Of a DNA stretch of 64,000 nucleotides, positions 12,903 to 25,640 are shown in pieces; the stretch's first letter is position 1, and each line of letters opens with the position of its first letter. Location of the stretch: NCBI GenBank assembly GCA_037577475.1, contig CM075194.1:10000492-10064491 (forward strand). Reading direction: 5' to 3'. A model generated the notes under the pieces. It did no database searches. It saw only the letters and a program-made list of their open reading frames with translations, and was not told the DNA's origin. This DNA is from Chaunax sp. Z400. Taxonomy: Eukaryota > Chordata > Actinopteri > Lophiiformes > Chaunacidae. The translations under genes and the position numbers were made by a program.

Positions 12903-13115
12903 GCTCCCTCCTTTCCTTGCTCCCTTTGACTCCCACTCCTCACTCCCTTCTTTTTTTTTTGTCCCGACATTTCCTTCATTCCTAGACTTCCTCTTGCTCT
13001 CCCAGTATTCAGCTCGCATTCTGTCTCATTCCATCGTTCCTTATATTCATTGTTTTATATCTTTCTGTCTATCATATTCTCCCTCTTTGCCCCCCCCCTC
13101 CTCTCTCTCTCTCAG
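12903..13115. repeat. Polypyrimidine-rich tract
   Basis: A low-complexity stretch dominated by C and T on the + strand, including a T9-10 run, a C9 run and a terminal (CT)n at about 13100-13114. It gives spurious proline/serine/leucine open frames. Such tracts can adopt triplex structures, but no function is implied. Confidence 0.75.
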
Positions 13116-14177
13116 TCTCCGATGGCAAACACAAAGACAAATTCTGCCCTTTTCTTAGCCCATGAAACATTTAACATTTCATTCCAGATCTTGGCAGACG
13201 CAAGTAAAAAATGATCTAATGAATCTTACTTATTGTCTACCCTGAGTGCAATCACGAGCTAAATATGAGATCCCTGTCCCCTGGCCTGTATCCATTGTCT
13301 TCTTGGCCTTCCCTGTCCTTACTCATCCACTGCCGATTCAGATCTTTACCTTTAAGATACAAAATTGTGCAAGCCAGAAAAATCAGTACATTCAAAAGCT
13401 CTTGGGTAAGCATTTAGTATTGTTTCTAAGAGGGGAACTGCACTTTTACATTCCCGAAATATGTTGCCTTTTCATCCACAATCACAGCCTGCATAATCAT
13501 AAGGTTTAAAGAGGACCTTATATGGGAGTTATGCTGTTAAAGATGTGCACTGCTTCAAACATTCCACTATATCGAGGCACCATATGGAGACTGCAAAAAC
13601 TGCTGCTTTCTCAATCAAGTTTCGGTTGCTAATGGAAATTCCTGATATTGAAGACAATATCGAGAAAGCTGAAAACCATCTCCAAGGCAAACATTCAAAT
13701 GAGAAAACACAAAAACGGCAATGACACAGCAGCAGTCTCGTATTTAGTAAAAAAGGAAAGATATAGTGGATAGATGTGACTCCTTTTGAGCTAGCCTGTT
13801 TAGCTCTATATCATAAAGTAAATTAAGGAGATAACTAAAACACAGGAGCACAAAATACAGACTGATCAAGTGTATTTGTGTGGTGGTGCAGTATTGCTAT
13901 CAGAGGTTGACAGGTTTGACTGCAGTATAACTCACTTGCATGGTATACTTACTTTTTAGAGACCATTTTCTGTTCCCAGAGGATTAGACTACAAACAAGA
14001 CGGAGCACTCTTTAGTAATCCATCTGACCTGTGAGTCTCGCTCTCTGCGTCCCCACCCTTTTGTTGGATTAAAACACAACTCAGCCCTACTGACCTTAGC
14101 TTTGGACCAATGTGCCCGTAGCTGTGACCTTTAAGACCCCGAGGCCTGCAGCGATCGGACGAGTTCCATTGATGAAA
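13116..14177. other. Unique non-coding DNA
   Basis: No gene, transposon remnant or RNA gene recognised. Confidence 0.55.
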
Positions 14178-14323
14178 AAGCTTGGCTGGACCTTCGCTCC
14201 AAGCTTGTTTCACTTTGTGTTCAGTGCAGCCAACGGCCTCCTGTTGGCCTTGACAATGGACCGTTTATATGCCAACAGTTAAATGGTGTCAACAAGCCAT
14301 TGATGTCACAGTGTCCATTGTCA
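14178..14323. other. Cluster of three perfect inverted repeats
   Basis: Three perfect arm pairs lie within 146 bp: AAGCTTGG 14178-14185 with CCAAGCTT 14199-14206; CTGTTGGC 14241-14248 with GCCAACAG 14271-14278; and TGACAATGGAC 14251-14261 with GTCCATTGTCA 14313-14323. The second and third pairs are interleaved, a pseudoknot-compatible order if transcribed. There is no coding signal. It could be an old foldback element, a structured RNA segment or chance. Confidence 0.6.
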
Positions 14324-14701
14324 GCTTTTCTCTTTTAGTTTTGTTTAAAGCCTTGATCAAATATCGCTGTATTTTGTATTTGAATGATCACTTCAAAATG
14401 AATCAAATATGGGTATTTTCCTGCTGCACCTTGTGTACCCTATTGATATATTTTAGCATAAATGAAGCCAAGCTTTTGAGCTAGTTTAAGCACACAACTC
14501 GAACTGTGCAGCGTACACACAATATTCACCTCATACTCCTCAAACATCATCTACATAACCTCCCAATTGGCTGACTATTTAAGCTGCAACAATTTCCCAT
14601 CTTCCCCCTGATGCCAATGCTGCTGCTGCCTTGTATGCCTATTGCTGCCTACACTTTCAGCCCCACCACCATCCCAGCATCCACCTGTAGGCTCCAGTTA
14701 A
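14324..14701. other. Unique non-coding DNA
   Basis: No gene or repeat recognised between the inverted-repeat cluster and the MITE. Confidence 0.5.
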
Positions 14702-15155
14702 GGCCCATTTATGCTCCCTCTACATTCGTAAATGGATACATCCATCCACAAATGGCCTATCCATCGACCTGTACATACTTCCATAAATCGTCTACATCGA
14801 CAGCAACAAATATGGCGACGGCCCTAGTATGTTGTGAATGCACCTTGTAAATACAAAGCAGCAAAAGCGGAGGTAACTGTGAGGCCATTGGGTACATTGA
14901 GACTTGAGTTTTTACACTTTATCGCTTCACTTTTTCCTTCTTTGTTATTTCCGTACACATTTGTCGTGCCTTGTTTGAATTGTAGCTACACTGCCCTCAA
15001 CCATTTCTGGTGGTATTGCTCCGTTTCGTCCGTCTCGTCCGTATCTGTAAGCTCTCTGAAAACATGACCAATTACGCACAGAATGAACGCAAAAGACATA
15101 CAGAAGGCTCCGTCCGTCTCCATATCCGTCTTTAACGTAGAGCATAAATATGTCC
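14702..15155. mobile_element. Harbinger-like MITE, degraded, about 454 bp
   Basis: The left end GGCCCATTTATGCTC (14702-14716) is an imperfect inverse of the right end GAGCATAAATATGTCC (15140-15155). Internal sequence carries repeated TCCGTC/GTCCGT words near both 15020-15050 and 15110-15135. The layout and the TTTATGCT termini match abundant PIF/Harbinger-type non-autonomous elements of teleosts as I remember them. There is no transposase. A clear 3-bp target-site duplication is not visible, so exact ends may be off by a few bases. Mobilisation would have needed a transposase supplied elsewhere. Confidence 0.7.
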
Positions 15156-16847
15156 ACTCACGACATAACAAGAGAAATTCAGATTTCTATCTTAAGTGAA
15201 GAAAGAATAATTTAAATGGAGCTCCATATGCGCCACACATGCATACTTTTGAAAAGCTGATGATTCCAAAACATTAAGACCCACCAGTCTGTCTGAATGA
15301 TGTTAGCAAAGGAAGGTCCACCGCTAAGACAGCTTTCTCCCTGGAGAGCATTAGGCATCTTCAAACAGCATTAATGGTTTACTGCTTTCCATCATGTCCT
15401 CTTTGAATATTGTCAAAACTTTCATTATGACATGACAGGGTTTGCTATGCAGATGCAGGTCAGATAGCTTTTTAAGATGCTCCGCCCATAGTTTCTTTGT
15501 TTTTGTCAGTCATCCTTGTAAAATGGCTTCTAGATAAAGATACTACTCCAGGCAGAGGGTTCCCGATGTCTTTGTGTATTCTAAATCATGAGGGGCCTGC
15601 AAATGACTGACAGATTTTTTCAAAACATACTAACATATTTAACAACATCATTTCTTTTTCAAATTGTGATTGCATTAGCATTAAATATCAGTAATGTGTT
15701 ATGAATCAAAGACGGCAGCTTATGGATGAATGTGAAATTGTTTTTAAAAATGCATTTGATTTCAATTTCAACACATTTATTTTAAATATTTGACTGATTT
15801 CAGATAAAATATGGAACATACATGGTGTACTATTTATGTTGATTTACTCAGTCCAGCAATTAAAACATGATGTGATTGAAACAGTGATTTTGTATAGTAA
15901 CATGCTCCAGCTTTCTCAGACAGTCTGATCATTTTCAGTCCTAACCCTGAAATAGATTGGGGATTACCTCGGATGCGAATATGTCAATGTGATCAAAATG
16001 AGAGAGGCAGACCACGTTGTGAAGCAGTGGCTTTAAAGGTTTTATGCAAAACATGATATCTCTCCCTGCCTTTCCATTAACTGGCTGTATTGAATTACTT
16101 AATATGGTATAGACATTTTGCCATGAAGCAATTAAAGGATTACTCAAATATAAATCACACTCGCTGTTTTCTGTTGAGCATACCCATTCTGGTTCAGAGC
16201 GCCAGCTGAGAATGTCGACTGCACGACACATGCAGGAGAAGAGGGGGGGAAAAAACACTCATTCTGATGATGGCTAGCAACTGTAACAAAGGAGTGCACC
16301 ACAGTCTATCAGAACATGAATGTTGTAGCATTTCCAGACAAACTGACAACAGAATTTGGTCACTGCAAACAACTTAATTTGATCAGCTTTATGTAAAACA
16401 GACACTGAGGGGGGAGAACTGGTGAGAAGATTAATTGCTAATGTTTGCAGTGGAATTTGGATTGTGTGCTCAACATGATAATCCAGCCAGGAACCAAACA
16501 GAGGAGAAATAACAAATTAATAACAATGGAAGCCCTTGCTTATCACAGACTATACTGTCTGTTTAGAGTGTCAGGAATCCAGACATCTGCCAGTCCTTAA
16601 CACTTGCACGTACAGTGGGACATGTTTATTTAAGACACAACCATGGTGACAAGCCTCATCCAAGGAAATGCTTACTTCTTCCAAACATTTTTAAAAGTTA
16701 CACTTGTCAGGAGTTATCAGGACGGCGGTATTTTTCCTATTTCTCCATCTGTTTGTGGCATCGGCATGACTAACTTGTTGTTGAGGTAATGTCTGTGACG
16801 TAAGTCGTAATTATTGCTGGCCAAATTCAGACGAAGGCGAGTGCATG
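15156..16847. other. Unique non-coding DNA
   Basis: No gene is supported. The stretch 15940-16240 contains a 105-codon minus frame without motifs. A-rich and T-rich patches occur, but no repeat family was recognised. Confidence 0.55.
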
Positions 16848-17345
16848 TCATGGTCCTGGGGTTTGAGTTTGTTATTTCCTGTTTTATTTTTTTTCCCACC
16901 TGTTTCTTTTACTTCCTGTCTTTGACTGTTTTCCCTCCCTTTCGATTGTCTGTTGATTACACCTGTGTCCAGTCCTCACCTGTTCCCTATCTCCCCTCCC
17001 TCTGTATTTAGTCTGTGTGTTTTCCCCTCTTCAGTTGCCAGATTGTCATGTCTATTCTCCATACAGTTCAGTGCTCATCCTAGTGTTTCCTTCAAGCTCC
17101 TCCATGTTGTCTAAGTCTTCTCTATGATACTGATTTTGTATTTTTGCTTTGCCTGTGGATATTACTTATTTTTGACTAGTTTGATTTTCTGTTTTATGGA
17201 CTTGAGTTTTTTTGCTCATGGACTTTTGGTTATGTCATCATCTTTTTGACACAGTTTCCCTGTTGAGTTTGAATTTTTGGGTATTAAACCTCTGAACCGC
17301 AGTTACCTGTCTTTGTTTTGAGTCGGCATTTGGTTCTTCAACATT
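16848..17345 (+). mobile_element. LTR-like dispersed element, family B, copy 1
   Basis: It begins near 'catggtcctggggtttgag', then 'ttatttcctgttttatttt', 'acttcctgtct', 'acctgttccctatctcccct', 'tatttagtctgtgtgttttc', a poly-A-signal-like 'attaaacc', and ends near 'gtcggcatttggttct'. The same ordered words recur on the minus strand at 54340-55290. A promoter-like 'tatttag' followed by a late AATAAA-like signal resembles the layout of an LTR, possibly a solo LTR or non-autonomous retroelement. I recall this pattern as abundant in percomorphs but cannot assign the family. No coding sequence is present. Confidence 0.65.
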
Positions 17346-17857
17346 ATTTTTTGCTGAAACATAACGGTGTATCTGCATGTTCTCTGCTATCACACCAGGA
17401 TAATGACAGGTGAGGAAGCACAAGTCTGGTTGTCATGTCTGCTTTCAGTGAGAGGATATCATTTAGCAACATTACATGGGACAAAAACATAGTTCACTGA
17501 GCATTAAACCAACAAGCAATCAGCATCACCAACAGGCCCTGACCTCTTTCTCCATGTTCCATCGGTAGGAGGATAGAGAAGCTGTGATCTTCTTATACCG
17601 TCGAATTTTTTGTGCTTTTCAGTTTCTCATTTTTTTTCACCAGTCGAACCAAATTGTGTTGATGTCTTGTGTGCGTAAGTAACCAGCAGCTAAAATAGCT
17701 CTGCGTCTTTAGTATTGCAGATCTTTTCAGCCATTGAAACAAAGACTGAAAAGGGTTTTTAGCACATTACATGCATATACACGCACGCGCAAGCACACAC
17801 ACCACAGGCGTATTCAAATCATTGTACCTTGACCCGTTATTGAATATCTGTCTGTGG

Positions 17858-17858
<1 letters not shown>
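17346..17858. other. Unique non-coding DNA
   Basis: No gene or repeat recognised except alternating purine-pyrimidine ACGC/ACAC words at 17776-17802, just upstream of the TG array. Confidence 0.5.

Positions 17859-17928
<70 letters not shown>
17859..17928. repeat. (TG)35 microsatellite
   Basis: A perfect 70-bp TG array, followed by CGCG. The length makes it a likely polymorphic marker. The frame reading valine/cysteine through it is spurious. Confidence 0.98.
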
Positions 17929-17932
<4 letters not shown>

Positions 17933-20502
17933 TCACAGGCAGAAGATGGTGTCAGTCTTTAGCCAACCCCCACCTCTTTAGCCAGTCCTAATGCCCCTTT
18001 TACTTACCCATTTTCTCCAGCCTATTCAAACCCTGTCACTCACTACGATGAATTCCATTAAACCTAAAGGGTGCCACGAATTCACCTGAAAGAAAGGAAA
18101 AATATACACCGATAGTTGACAAGCATTTGAGATACACTACTATATATGTGCAGTTTGTGTTTTAGAAAGAAGTTTTTTTTTTAAATGTCTCCAATATATT
18201 ATATTACCATCTAATCCAGCCAAACGAGCATCTCACAGCTCTATTGTGAGCCATCTCATTTTTCCTCTGCCTGAACGGTGAAACTAAAATCCTAGCATAA
18301 GGTCACATATTAAACAGGAGCAGAAATGAGGAGTCAGCAGAGCTGGCTGGGAGAGAAATGTGTGCCTGAGTCTGAATGTGCTGAATGAATGAATGCAGGT
18401 CATGATTTATCGGGCCCAGAGAGCCACTCTCCGCCTGTCCTGCTGAGTCCTGATGGCTGCAGCCTTTATGTAAAACAAACCCAGCCTTTTCATTCGGCTG
18501 CTCCCATCGCACCAATTCACAGCAGCAAGAAATCCAGACTCTGCATTCCCCAAAGTGGTCCAACAGCCGCAAAATGACCATGGGTTTCTATTTTATTGAG
18601 GTGTAAGCTAAGAGTCTGCTCCACATGAGAGACAGTCATTGCACAGTGAAGAACAGTTTGGACTGTGAAGGAGGCGAGGAGTCAAGATTAAAAATGGAGG
18701 GATGATTCAAAGTGAGCTCCGTCTAACTGGAGGGGGGTCGAAAATTTAGCTGACTGTGCTAATATTCATCAGGTATCTGTCACAGTTCATGATTCTGCCA
18801 ACATATTAACACCTTTCCTAAAGCTTAACATTTGTAAAGTTGAGTTAATGTGAGGTAGAAGTGGTAGCTACTGAAATCTTAATGGTTTGATCACCATTTC
18901 AGCACCCTGAATCAAAAGTTCTAATCCAAAGAGCTGCAGCGTCTTCTGTCCTAAGGATGATATGTTGTTTTAAATATGCATTCAGTCTCAAAGATTTGAC
19001 CAAGACTGTTTACTCAGACCAATCAGGGAGTGTGATACCACCACCTTTAATCCTTAAAAAGCTTCAGAGTTTGCACCTAAAATGACCCCTTTTAGATAAA
19101 TTACTGAGAATCTCATTGACCCGACATGTCCCTTTTTAGTCCAGCAACGACAGGGAGGGGTGTCCATAAACAGCCAACAGTTTGACAGATGCTGGTTGCT
19201 TGAGGTGTCTGTCGTAACCCCATAGCAGTAGTATGAGTCCCCCCATTGGCCAGCAGTGTTCAAGGGATTGACAAGTGACCAGAACAAAAACCCTCAGTCA
19301 ACAAGCTGTTTAATATCCATTATTATGGAGTGAACATTGTGCCTCTAGAAAGGTAAACACATCTCCATTGATCCATTGATGGCAAGATAGAAATATTTTC
19401 TCTCATGGTTCACCTTCATAAAGTGCCCCCTTTCAGAGAGGCAGGGAGCAAACAATACAGAGAGAAAAGCAAAGAGGTGTATGGCAGGGCTGACATTCTG
19501 CTCCATTGGTAAATAATAGTGTCTGAAGGCTGGCCTATCTATAACCTCTGAAACTGCTGTCTGCCAAGATAAAATGTTGGGCCTGTTTCTCCAGAGCCTG
19601 CGCAACAAGATCAACATGGCTGATGTGGTTTTATTTGTCATTAATGTCACACTCAGTCTGGGCTCTCTAAAAAACAGTCTTGAGTAAACACTAATGACAA
19701 GAATGCTCTTAGACACTTCAAATTGGACGTAAAGCACGGCGCTGAAAAGCCATTGCACCCCAGCGGATCGCTAATCTGTTGAACCTCTGAAGTGGATAAG
19801 ACCTTGATGAAAAAAACCTCAGGAGCTTTTCACAATGCAGACTGATGATGCGTAGGGCAACCTTGTCAACCGGCGTGAAAAGAGAATCAAATTCTCTTCT
19901 TTTTTTTCTTTTTTTTTTTAAATCTGTGTTTAAAATCTTGCATATGTGCCATTTTTCAGTGGGAAAAGACATCAAATTGCATGTTTTACCATTTTAAGTG
20001 CACATTTTTATGTACTGTTGACACCTTTCCTCCTCTGCCACCGTTTAACTATGTGCTATTATGACTTGTCTCTTGTAAGCCGTGAATTAGACGCCGGCTT
20101 TTAAGTTGAAATGGAGGCGTATCCTTTCCTACGGCTCTTCATATGAGCCCTCCGTCAAAAAGGGGGGGCAGACACTTGGTATGCTGTTATTTTGTGAACT
20201 ACTCTGCTTAGTGTGAAAGCAGAGGGCATCTCTTCCCAGCAGGAAGTGGACAGCTCTTCCCCCCGTAATGATGCATAACTGGTACACTTCCATTCACTCT
20301 CGTGAGCTTCAATGAGAATGGCCTCTCAAACCTAACTATTATAGTCTCGCTAATGTCAGACAGTCAGCGGCATTCAATATCATATTTTGGTCATTTTTGT
20401 AGTTTGATTACTCTCCTTTACAAACACTCAACCCCCACCAACCACGCCCACTATCTCATCCATTTTCCTCTGTCTGGCTGTCTGTAACCATCAGACCTCT
20501 CC
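17929..20502. other. Unique non-coding DNA
   Basis: No gene is supported. A 137-codon minus frame (19345-19758) is the longest here, but it has no domain, signal or splice context. Pyrimidine runs lie at about 19894-19920. The stretches 18380-18560 and 19500-19760 have balanced composition and may be conserved. Confidence 0.5.
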
Positions 20503-20521
20503 CTCTCTCTCTCTCTCTCTC
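20503..20521. repeat. (CT)n microsatellite
   Basis: A short perfect CT array within a longer pyrimidine-rich patch (20490-20530). Confidence 0.9.
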
Positions 20522-23199
20522 TTCCTCTCTGGCTTCTCCACCATCTTTAATTTCAAATAGGCTTGCTGCTGATTTTCAGTTTGGGTGGTATAAACAAGCA
20601 CAATGGGTAATTCACACTATATTAAAAATAGTTGGTGCAACAAAGAACTCTAATCAGTGGAGGCCTGCATAAGCAAATCATCACTGCTAAATTAAAACCC
20701 TGAGCACAGGCTAGATGGTAATAATACTGTAGATCTCTAGAGCAACAATCACAACCTGGGCACTTAATTTTATTAATTTTTTACTAGGTAGGCTATACGG
20801 CTATTTTAGGAGCCATAACAGCATCATCAAAATGTCTTTATTACGACACACATATCACAGGTCATGAAGATTTGAATCTGTTGAACCATACAGATGAGCA
20901 CAAATGTGTTGCTGCGTTATGGCTTTTGGTTTTGGAAAGCATTATTTGGTAGATGTATGACAGCATAACAATATATGATTTTTCTGGATAATTACATGTT
21001 AAGATTTCTATGGTCCAAGTCACTTCCATCTTTGTTTTCCAGAAAATTCACTGCTTTGTGGTGCAACATTAAAACGCCATTACTAGGGGCCTCATTTTAG
21101 TGTGTAATAGGGTTCGTATTTCATAACACTTCTTTGTTTTCCGCAGTGGGGATTGTTTTTCAACGCAATGGAAAATATCATCTCCATATTCCTTGCCATC
21201 CCTACATTGATGCGTTTCACAAACTCTTGTCTGCCTCCCACCTTTCACATCACAGCTCAATGTGATGGCATTGGGATTATTTCGTGTTGTGGTATCACAA
21301 ATGTGCAGAAACGGGACATTCGCATAAGCATACAGAAACTCCATTTCAGCATCATCTCACAGGTTCACAGGACTTCAATGATATACAATGTTCTGTTTCT
21401 AATATACTTTATCCTGTGGGAAACTATAAAAACATCAGTATTTAGGCTTTAGTTAAAGAGTTTACAGGGTGTTTAGTTGCGGTCGCAAAGTGCAAGGATG
21501 GTTTTTTAATGGGAGGACAGTCCCATTTTAATATACCCCAAGAACATGTTATCGTTGCACCATTCTTTCAGCCGTGGCCCTCCCGAATTCAAACTGATTA
21601 TGGATAACAACCACATTACAGCGCAGTACATCAAAGACCTAGCTTACTGCTCAGTGGGGAGCCACTCTGGCACATTTCAAAAATCTATCCATTCAAGAGC
21701 TCTCACTGGAAACATGTTATGCATTAAATGTGTCAAGTAGGGAAGTGTCTTCTGATCCATCTAATTCCAAATCTCACTGCTACTGCCATGCACTGTACTG
21801 GTTTCATTAAAAAAGATGAGCAAGAGAACAAACTAGCTAAACAAAGATGCCAAGATGCCAGCATTGTGACAAAAAGCTACAACAGAAAAACGCATAGGAT
21901 CAACTATTAACTATTAGCTGCTTATTATGTTAATTAAAGGATCATTATAAGTTTCCCTTTATCCTAATTTTATCATTAAAGATTACAGTGATTACAAAAT
22001 AATGAAAAAATAAAGGAAATGTTCCTTTTTGTTCAGGCATTTCTCACTCTTAAATAAGGAGGAACATTAGGGGAAAAGTTGCAAACAGGAAAATCTGCAT
22101 TATTGTAAGGCTGCTGTGTATTTTTTAACAATTACCATGCAGCTGCTCTTTAAATCTGATAAATCTGTCATCTTTAGTTACCATCCGTCTGCACATACAT
22201 CTGGACATTTACACATCTATTCTGGCCCAGTTTAACTGTATTGGATTCTTTGAAAACTAATTGCAGGGTTGTTGTGTTAATAAGCAGCCATTTTTCACAC
22301 GCAGGTGTGAGGTAGGTGGGTTACCAGAGTGTGTTTATGTATTTGCATAGCTTCACACCTGTTAATGAAAGTCCTTGTTTTTCCAATGAATCTCCATGCT
22401 TCTCTAATAAGACTCAGTTTCCTCCCACGGCTACCCTAATGAGTGTTATCACACCACCTTTGCAGAAACCAGCGCCGGAGTTATAATAACCTACGTACTG
22501 TAGCTGTGTGTGTGTGTGTGTGTGTTCTTACACAATCACACAGGTGATATATGATCCATGCAAGGGGTGAGGGGAAAAAACAGCAGATCCATGTGTCGAA
22601 CCGTGGGAGGAGCCATGATAAACATAATGTACATCCAATTCAGATTAACTAGAGTTGTTTCCTCACCTTTAAACATCCACACAATAACACAAGTACACAA
22701 TGATGCTTTTTTATTCACTTCTTATCCATACACCTAAATTGTTGTGATATATAAATAAAAAAAAGATCTTTTTTTTTTGGTTTTCTACACTCACCATCTC
22801 ACTCACTACATCCACTAGTCTTTTCAACCAGTGCTGTGGCTCTCACACACTCACTACACTACTAACTATACTATACTTTATATATTCATAACTTCAGTTT
22901 TTCTGTTCTTCCTTTAAACCCTGGATGTGCTCTATAAAAATCCAGCACTCAGCCTGACACTGACACGTTTCACAGGCAAGGACAGGTGAGGCCTGCCAAA
23001 CCTTTGCCTAAATCCATCAACAGTCTTGAGAGCTGAAAACATGCCAAGATGTCCTCCAATAACAAGCAGGAGATGTGGAGATCCTCCTCTGGGCACTAAC
23101 AGAAGTCCGTGAATAGTTTAAAGGTTTTCTTCTTGCCCTCAAAAAAGCCCCTCAGTCTCTTGCCTGTGACTTACCACGGCTGAAACTATATGTATTTTC
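20522..23199. other. Unique AT-rich non-coding DNA
   Basis: No gene is supported. It holds a short TG array at 22505-22525 and A/T runs at about 22757-22780. Open frames are at most 99 codons and lack motifs. Confidence 0.55.
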
Positions 23200-23560
23200 C
23201 ACAAGCAGCCTTCTCCATTACCGGGAGCTAAATTAACAGCATTTAAGTATCCATTAGAACACCAATGGTTTGATTCCTGTGGCTGACCTCGCCTTGCCCT
23301 TATTTCATCCGCTGCTGCTCATTAAAATGGCATAATTGCAGGTAAGCATCCTGCAGTACCAACACGCTTAATTACCAAAGTGAGAGAGGTTCATGGTACC
23401 ACATAGGCCCAAATAAACCTGGGTAGCAATGGAATAAATAATATCATTAGCAGTCCATGCCTGTTTCATTACTGAGGGCAGGGCCTGTGCTGATGTGTCC
23501 TTATTAACAAAAGAGAAACATGTGTCTGTAATTCTTTATCAATTAATTTGCCAATGGAAT
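23200..23560. promoter_or_regulatory. Candidate conserved non-coding element
   Basis: Repeat-free, compositionally even sequence with 'ctaaattaaca', 'cattaaaatggcataattgca' and 'gcttaattaccaaag', that is, clustered homeodomain-type cores embedded in GC-balanced sequence. Texture only; no conservation data. Confidence 0.27.
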
Positions 23561-25162
23561 GATGATAGCATTTTTGACATTTTTTTTGACATGCATTTTT
23601 ACTTATGCATGCGTTATAATGAAGAAATAAGAAATTTGGAATATTGTCAATTTAAATATTGAGTTGCACACTATTCCACAGTTAAGCATCACACACAAAT
23701 CGTTTTTTATTCTACTGCTCCTCGTTAAAAATGCCATTCTGCAAGAGTTTTATTTTGCTTTAGCTTTATTTTGGTAGCTCCACTCAGAAATAAGCCTCCA
23801 TGTTGCCTTTAAAAGACATGATAAGTGCAGAGTATGGAGCTGTATTTACCTTCTGCTCATGTGAAGGTTTAACTACGGAACTAATCGGCTCTTAGATTTC
23901 ACTTTAGTCATCAGCCGTCCCCTAATATGCACTAACTGGATATATATTGTACGGGAATGCTCTTACTTTTTAACCTGCCTCTGAACTGTCAATTTTCTGC
24001 TTGCTCCTGATCCGTCCATTTTATACATTTAAGGTCTTTTAAACCCCCTCAAAGCTTCTTAGTAACAGTCGGTCGATCAAAGCCCCCAATGCCTTTACAT
24101 CCTCTCCTGAACTGAAGCATAAGTTTAAGATTGTCTGAAAGGGGACTTGGGGGCAAAGTAAAATGGCATTGTTTGCCACTGACCTGACTCAGTAAACCAA
24201 AGTGTGCAATTCTTAAGCTAAAGCGCATCGCGTTGGAACTTAGGAGTGCTAGTTTCATTCATTAAACTAAAAGGTTTGCTTTTGTAAAGGGTTGGACTGA
24301 ATCCAAAATTCTGCAGTATAATTGTGTGGTATTGAAAAGTCAGGAGATACATTGCAGTGAACCAGACACTGGTACTGCTGTGCCATCTTAATGTTAGTAC
24401 AATTAGAAAAGCTGTTTGTTTGTTTTTTACCTTAGGCATAAAACATATTTTGTATTTTTACACCTGTGTGTACAAAGTTATAAGTTAAGCCATAAGCGGT
24501 ATTATTAATAATATATTAATATGTTGAACCTGTCTGACAGCATTTTTTTTTTATAGAGGATACTGCAGGTTGTTACTTTTCTGTGTGTGTGCACATGCTT
24601 GAATATATGTCATCAGTGTGAAAGCACATGTCGTCTTGTGTATATGAGAGAGAAAATGCGAGTGCACGTGTAAGAAATGTGTGAATATGTGCTCTGTTTA
24701 TGTGCTTTTCTGTGGATGGTACAGTATGTCTGTGTCCGTATGTGATTGTAGGTAGGTATTATTTGGCGGTGTGGGTCAGAGGAGGGGCAAGGTATCAAAG
24801 ATCACAAAAACTGCATGACAGCTGACAATTTCAGGCTTTTGATTAAGATTTGTTGATATGACCAGTCCCTGGGTCTCTTCCAAACACACTCCAGGGATTC
24901 TGGGCTGCCTGACTATGCGGCAGACAGAACAACCCGTCAGTTGACAGAATCAGGCTGTAGAGGCGCCTTCTCCTCATCTGCTGCCTTACCTCCCCGCTGA
25001 AACCCCAGTAATTAGAGTCTGGGCAACATGCAGAAAAAAAACACCCACAGAGAGCACAGTGTCATGGACATTGCCAATTATGCAGCCATTTTGCTCGTGG
25101 ATGCAACCAGCTCTTGTTGTAATGACACACACATACACATCCATGGGCATGCATTGCTAAGT

Positions 25163-25163
<1 letters not shown>
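23561..25163. other. Unique non-coding DNA
   Basis: No gene is supported. A degenerate alternating TG/TATG-rich region spans about 24580-24750. A palindromic TATTATTAATAATA lies at about 24500-24513. Confidence 0.55.

Positions 25164-25195
<32 letters not shown>
25164..25195. repeat. (CA)16 microsatellite
   Basis: A perfect CA array. The histidine/threonine and valine/cysteine frames over it are spurious. Confidence 0.96.
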
Positions 25196-25199
<4 letters not shown>

Positions 25200-25423
25200 C
25201 ACATACACACAATGCACTCGTGGATACAATGAGATCATTACAGGAGTAAATCAGGTTTAATTCTGACATATGCTTATTATTTACCAGAGTGTCATGTCAG
25301 CAGTAACACCGAGAATAAACGATGATGCTTATATTGCTATTTCGACCACTAATCCTCATCAAGGTCCTCCCCTGTACACCTTGTGCACACCTGAGATTAA
25401 TTTCACCATTCACACAGTCATTA

Positions 25424-25640
25424 AATGTGCAATGTGTAATTTCTGCCACTAGGTGTCCCTCAACCAAAACAATGAAAACTAAAGACACAACCATTCTACA
25501 GCCTGTTAGCTCCCTATTAACTCCGTTGTATCTAAATCAGCTGCAATTCACCTAGAGGGTGCTAGTGAAGGAGTTCTAAATGAATGGGAGTGAATGGAGC
25601 TAAATGGCTAAAATAATTATTTTCACCTACTTTTATCAAA
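25424..25640 (+). repeat. Dispersed repeat, family C, copy 1
   Basis: The block 'aatgtgtaatttctgccact' followed by 'aggtgtccctcaaccaaaac', 'aatga', 'aagacacaa' is shared with 53843-53940 ('tatgtaattt', 'cgctaggggtctctcaatca', 'aaacaataa', 'aagagacat'). The downstream part to about 25640 (short GAATG words) has no counterpart at the second copy, so the 3' boundary is uncertain. I recall this block as a common percomorph interspersed repeat of unknown class. Confidence 0.6.

Noticed and set aside
19345..19758. 137-codon minus frame
   Set aside because: Longest clean frame, but amino-acid composition is unstructured and no motif or exon boundary is evident.
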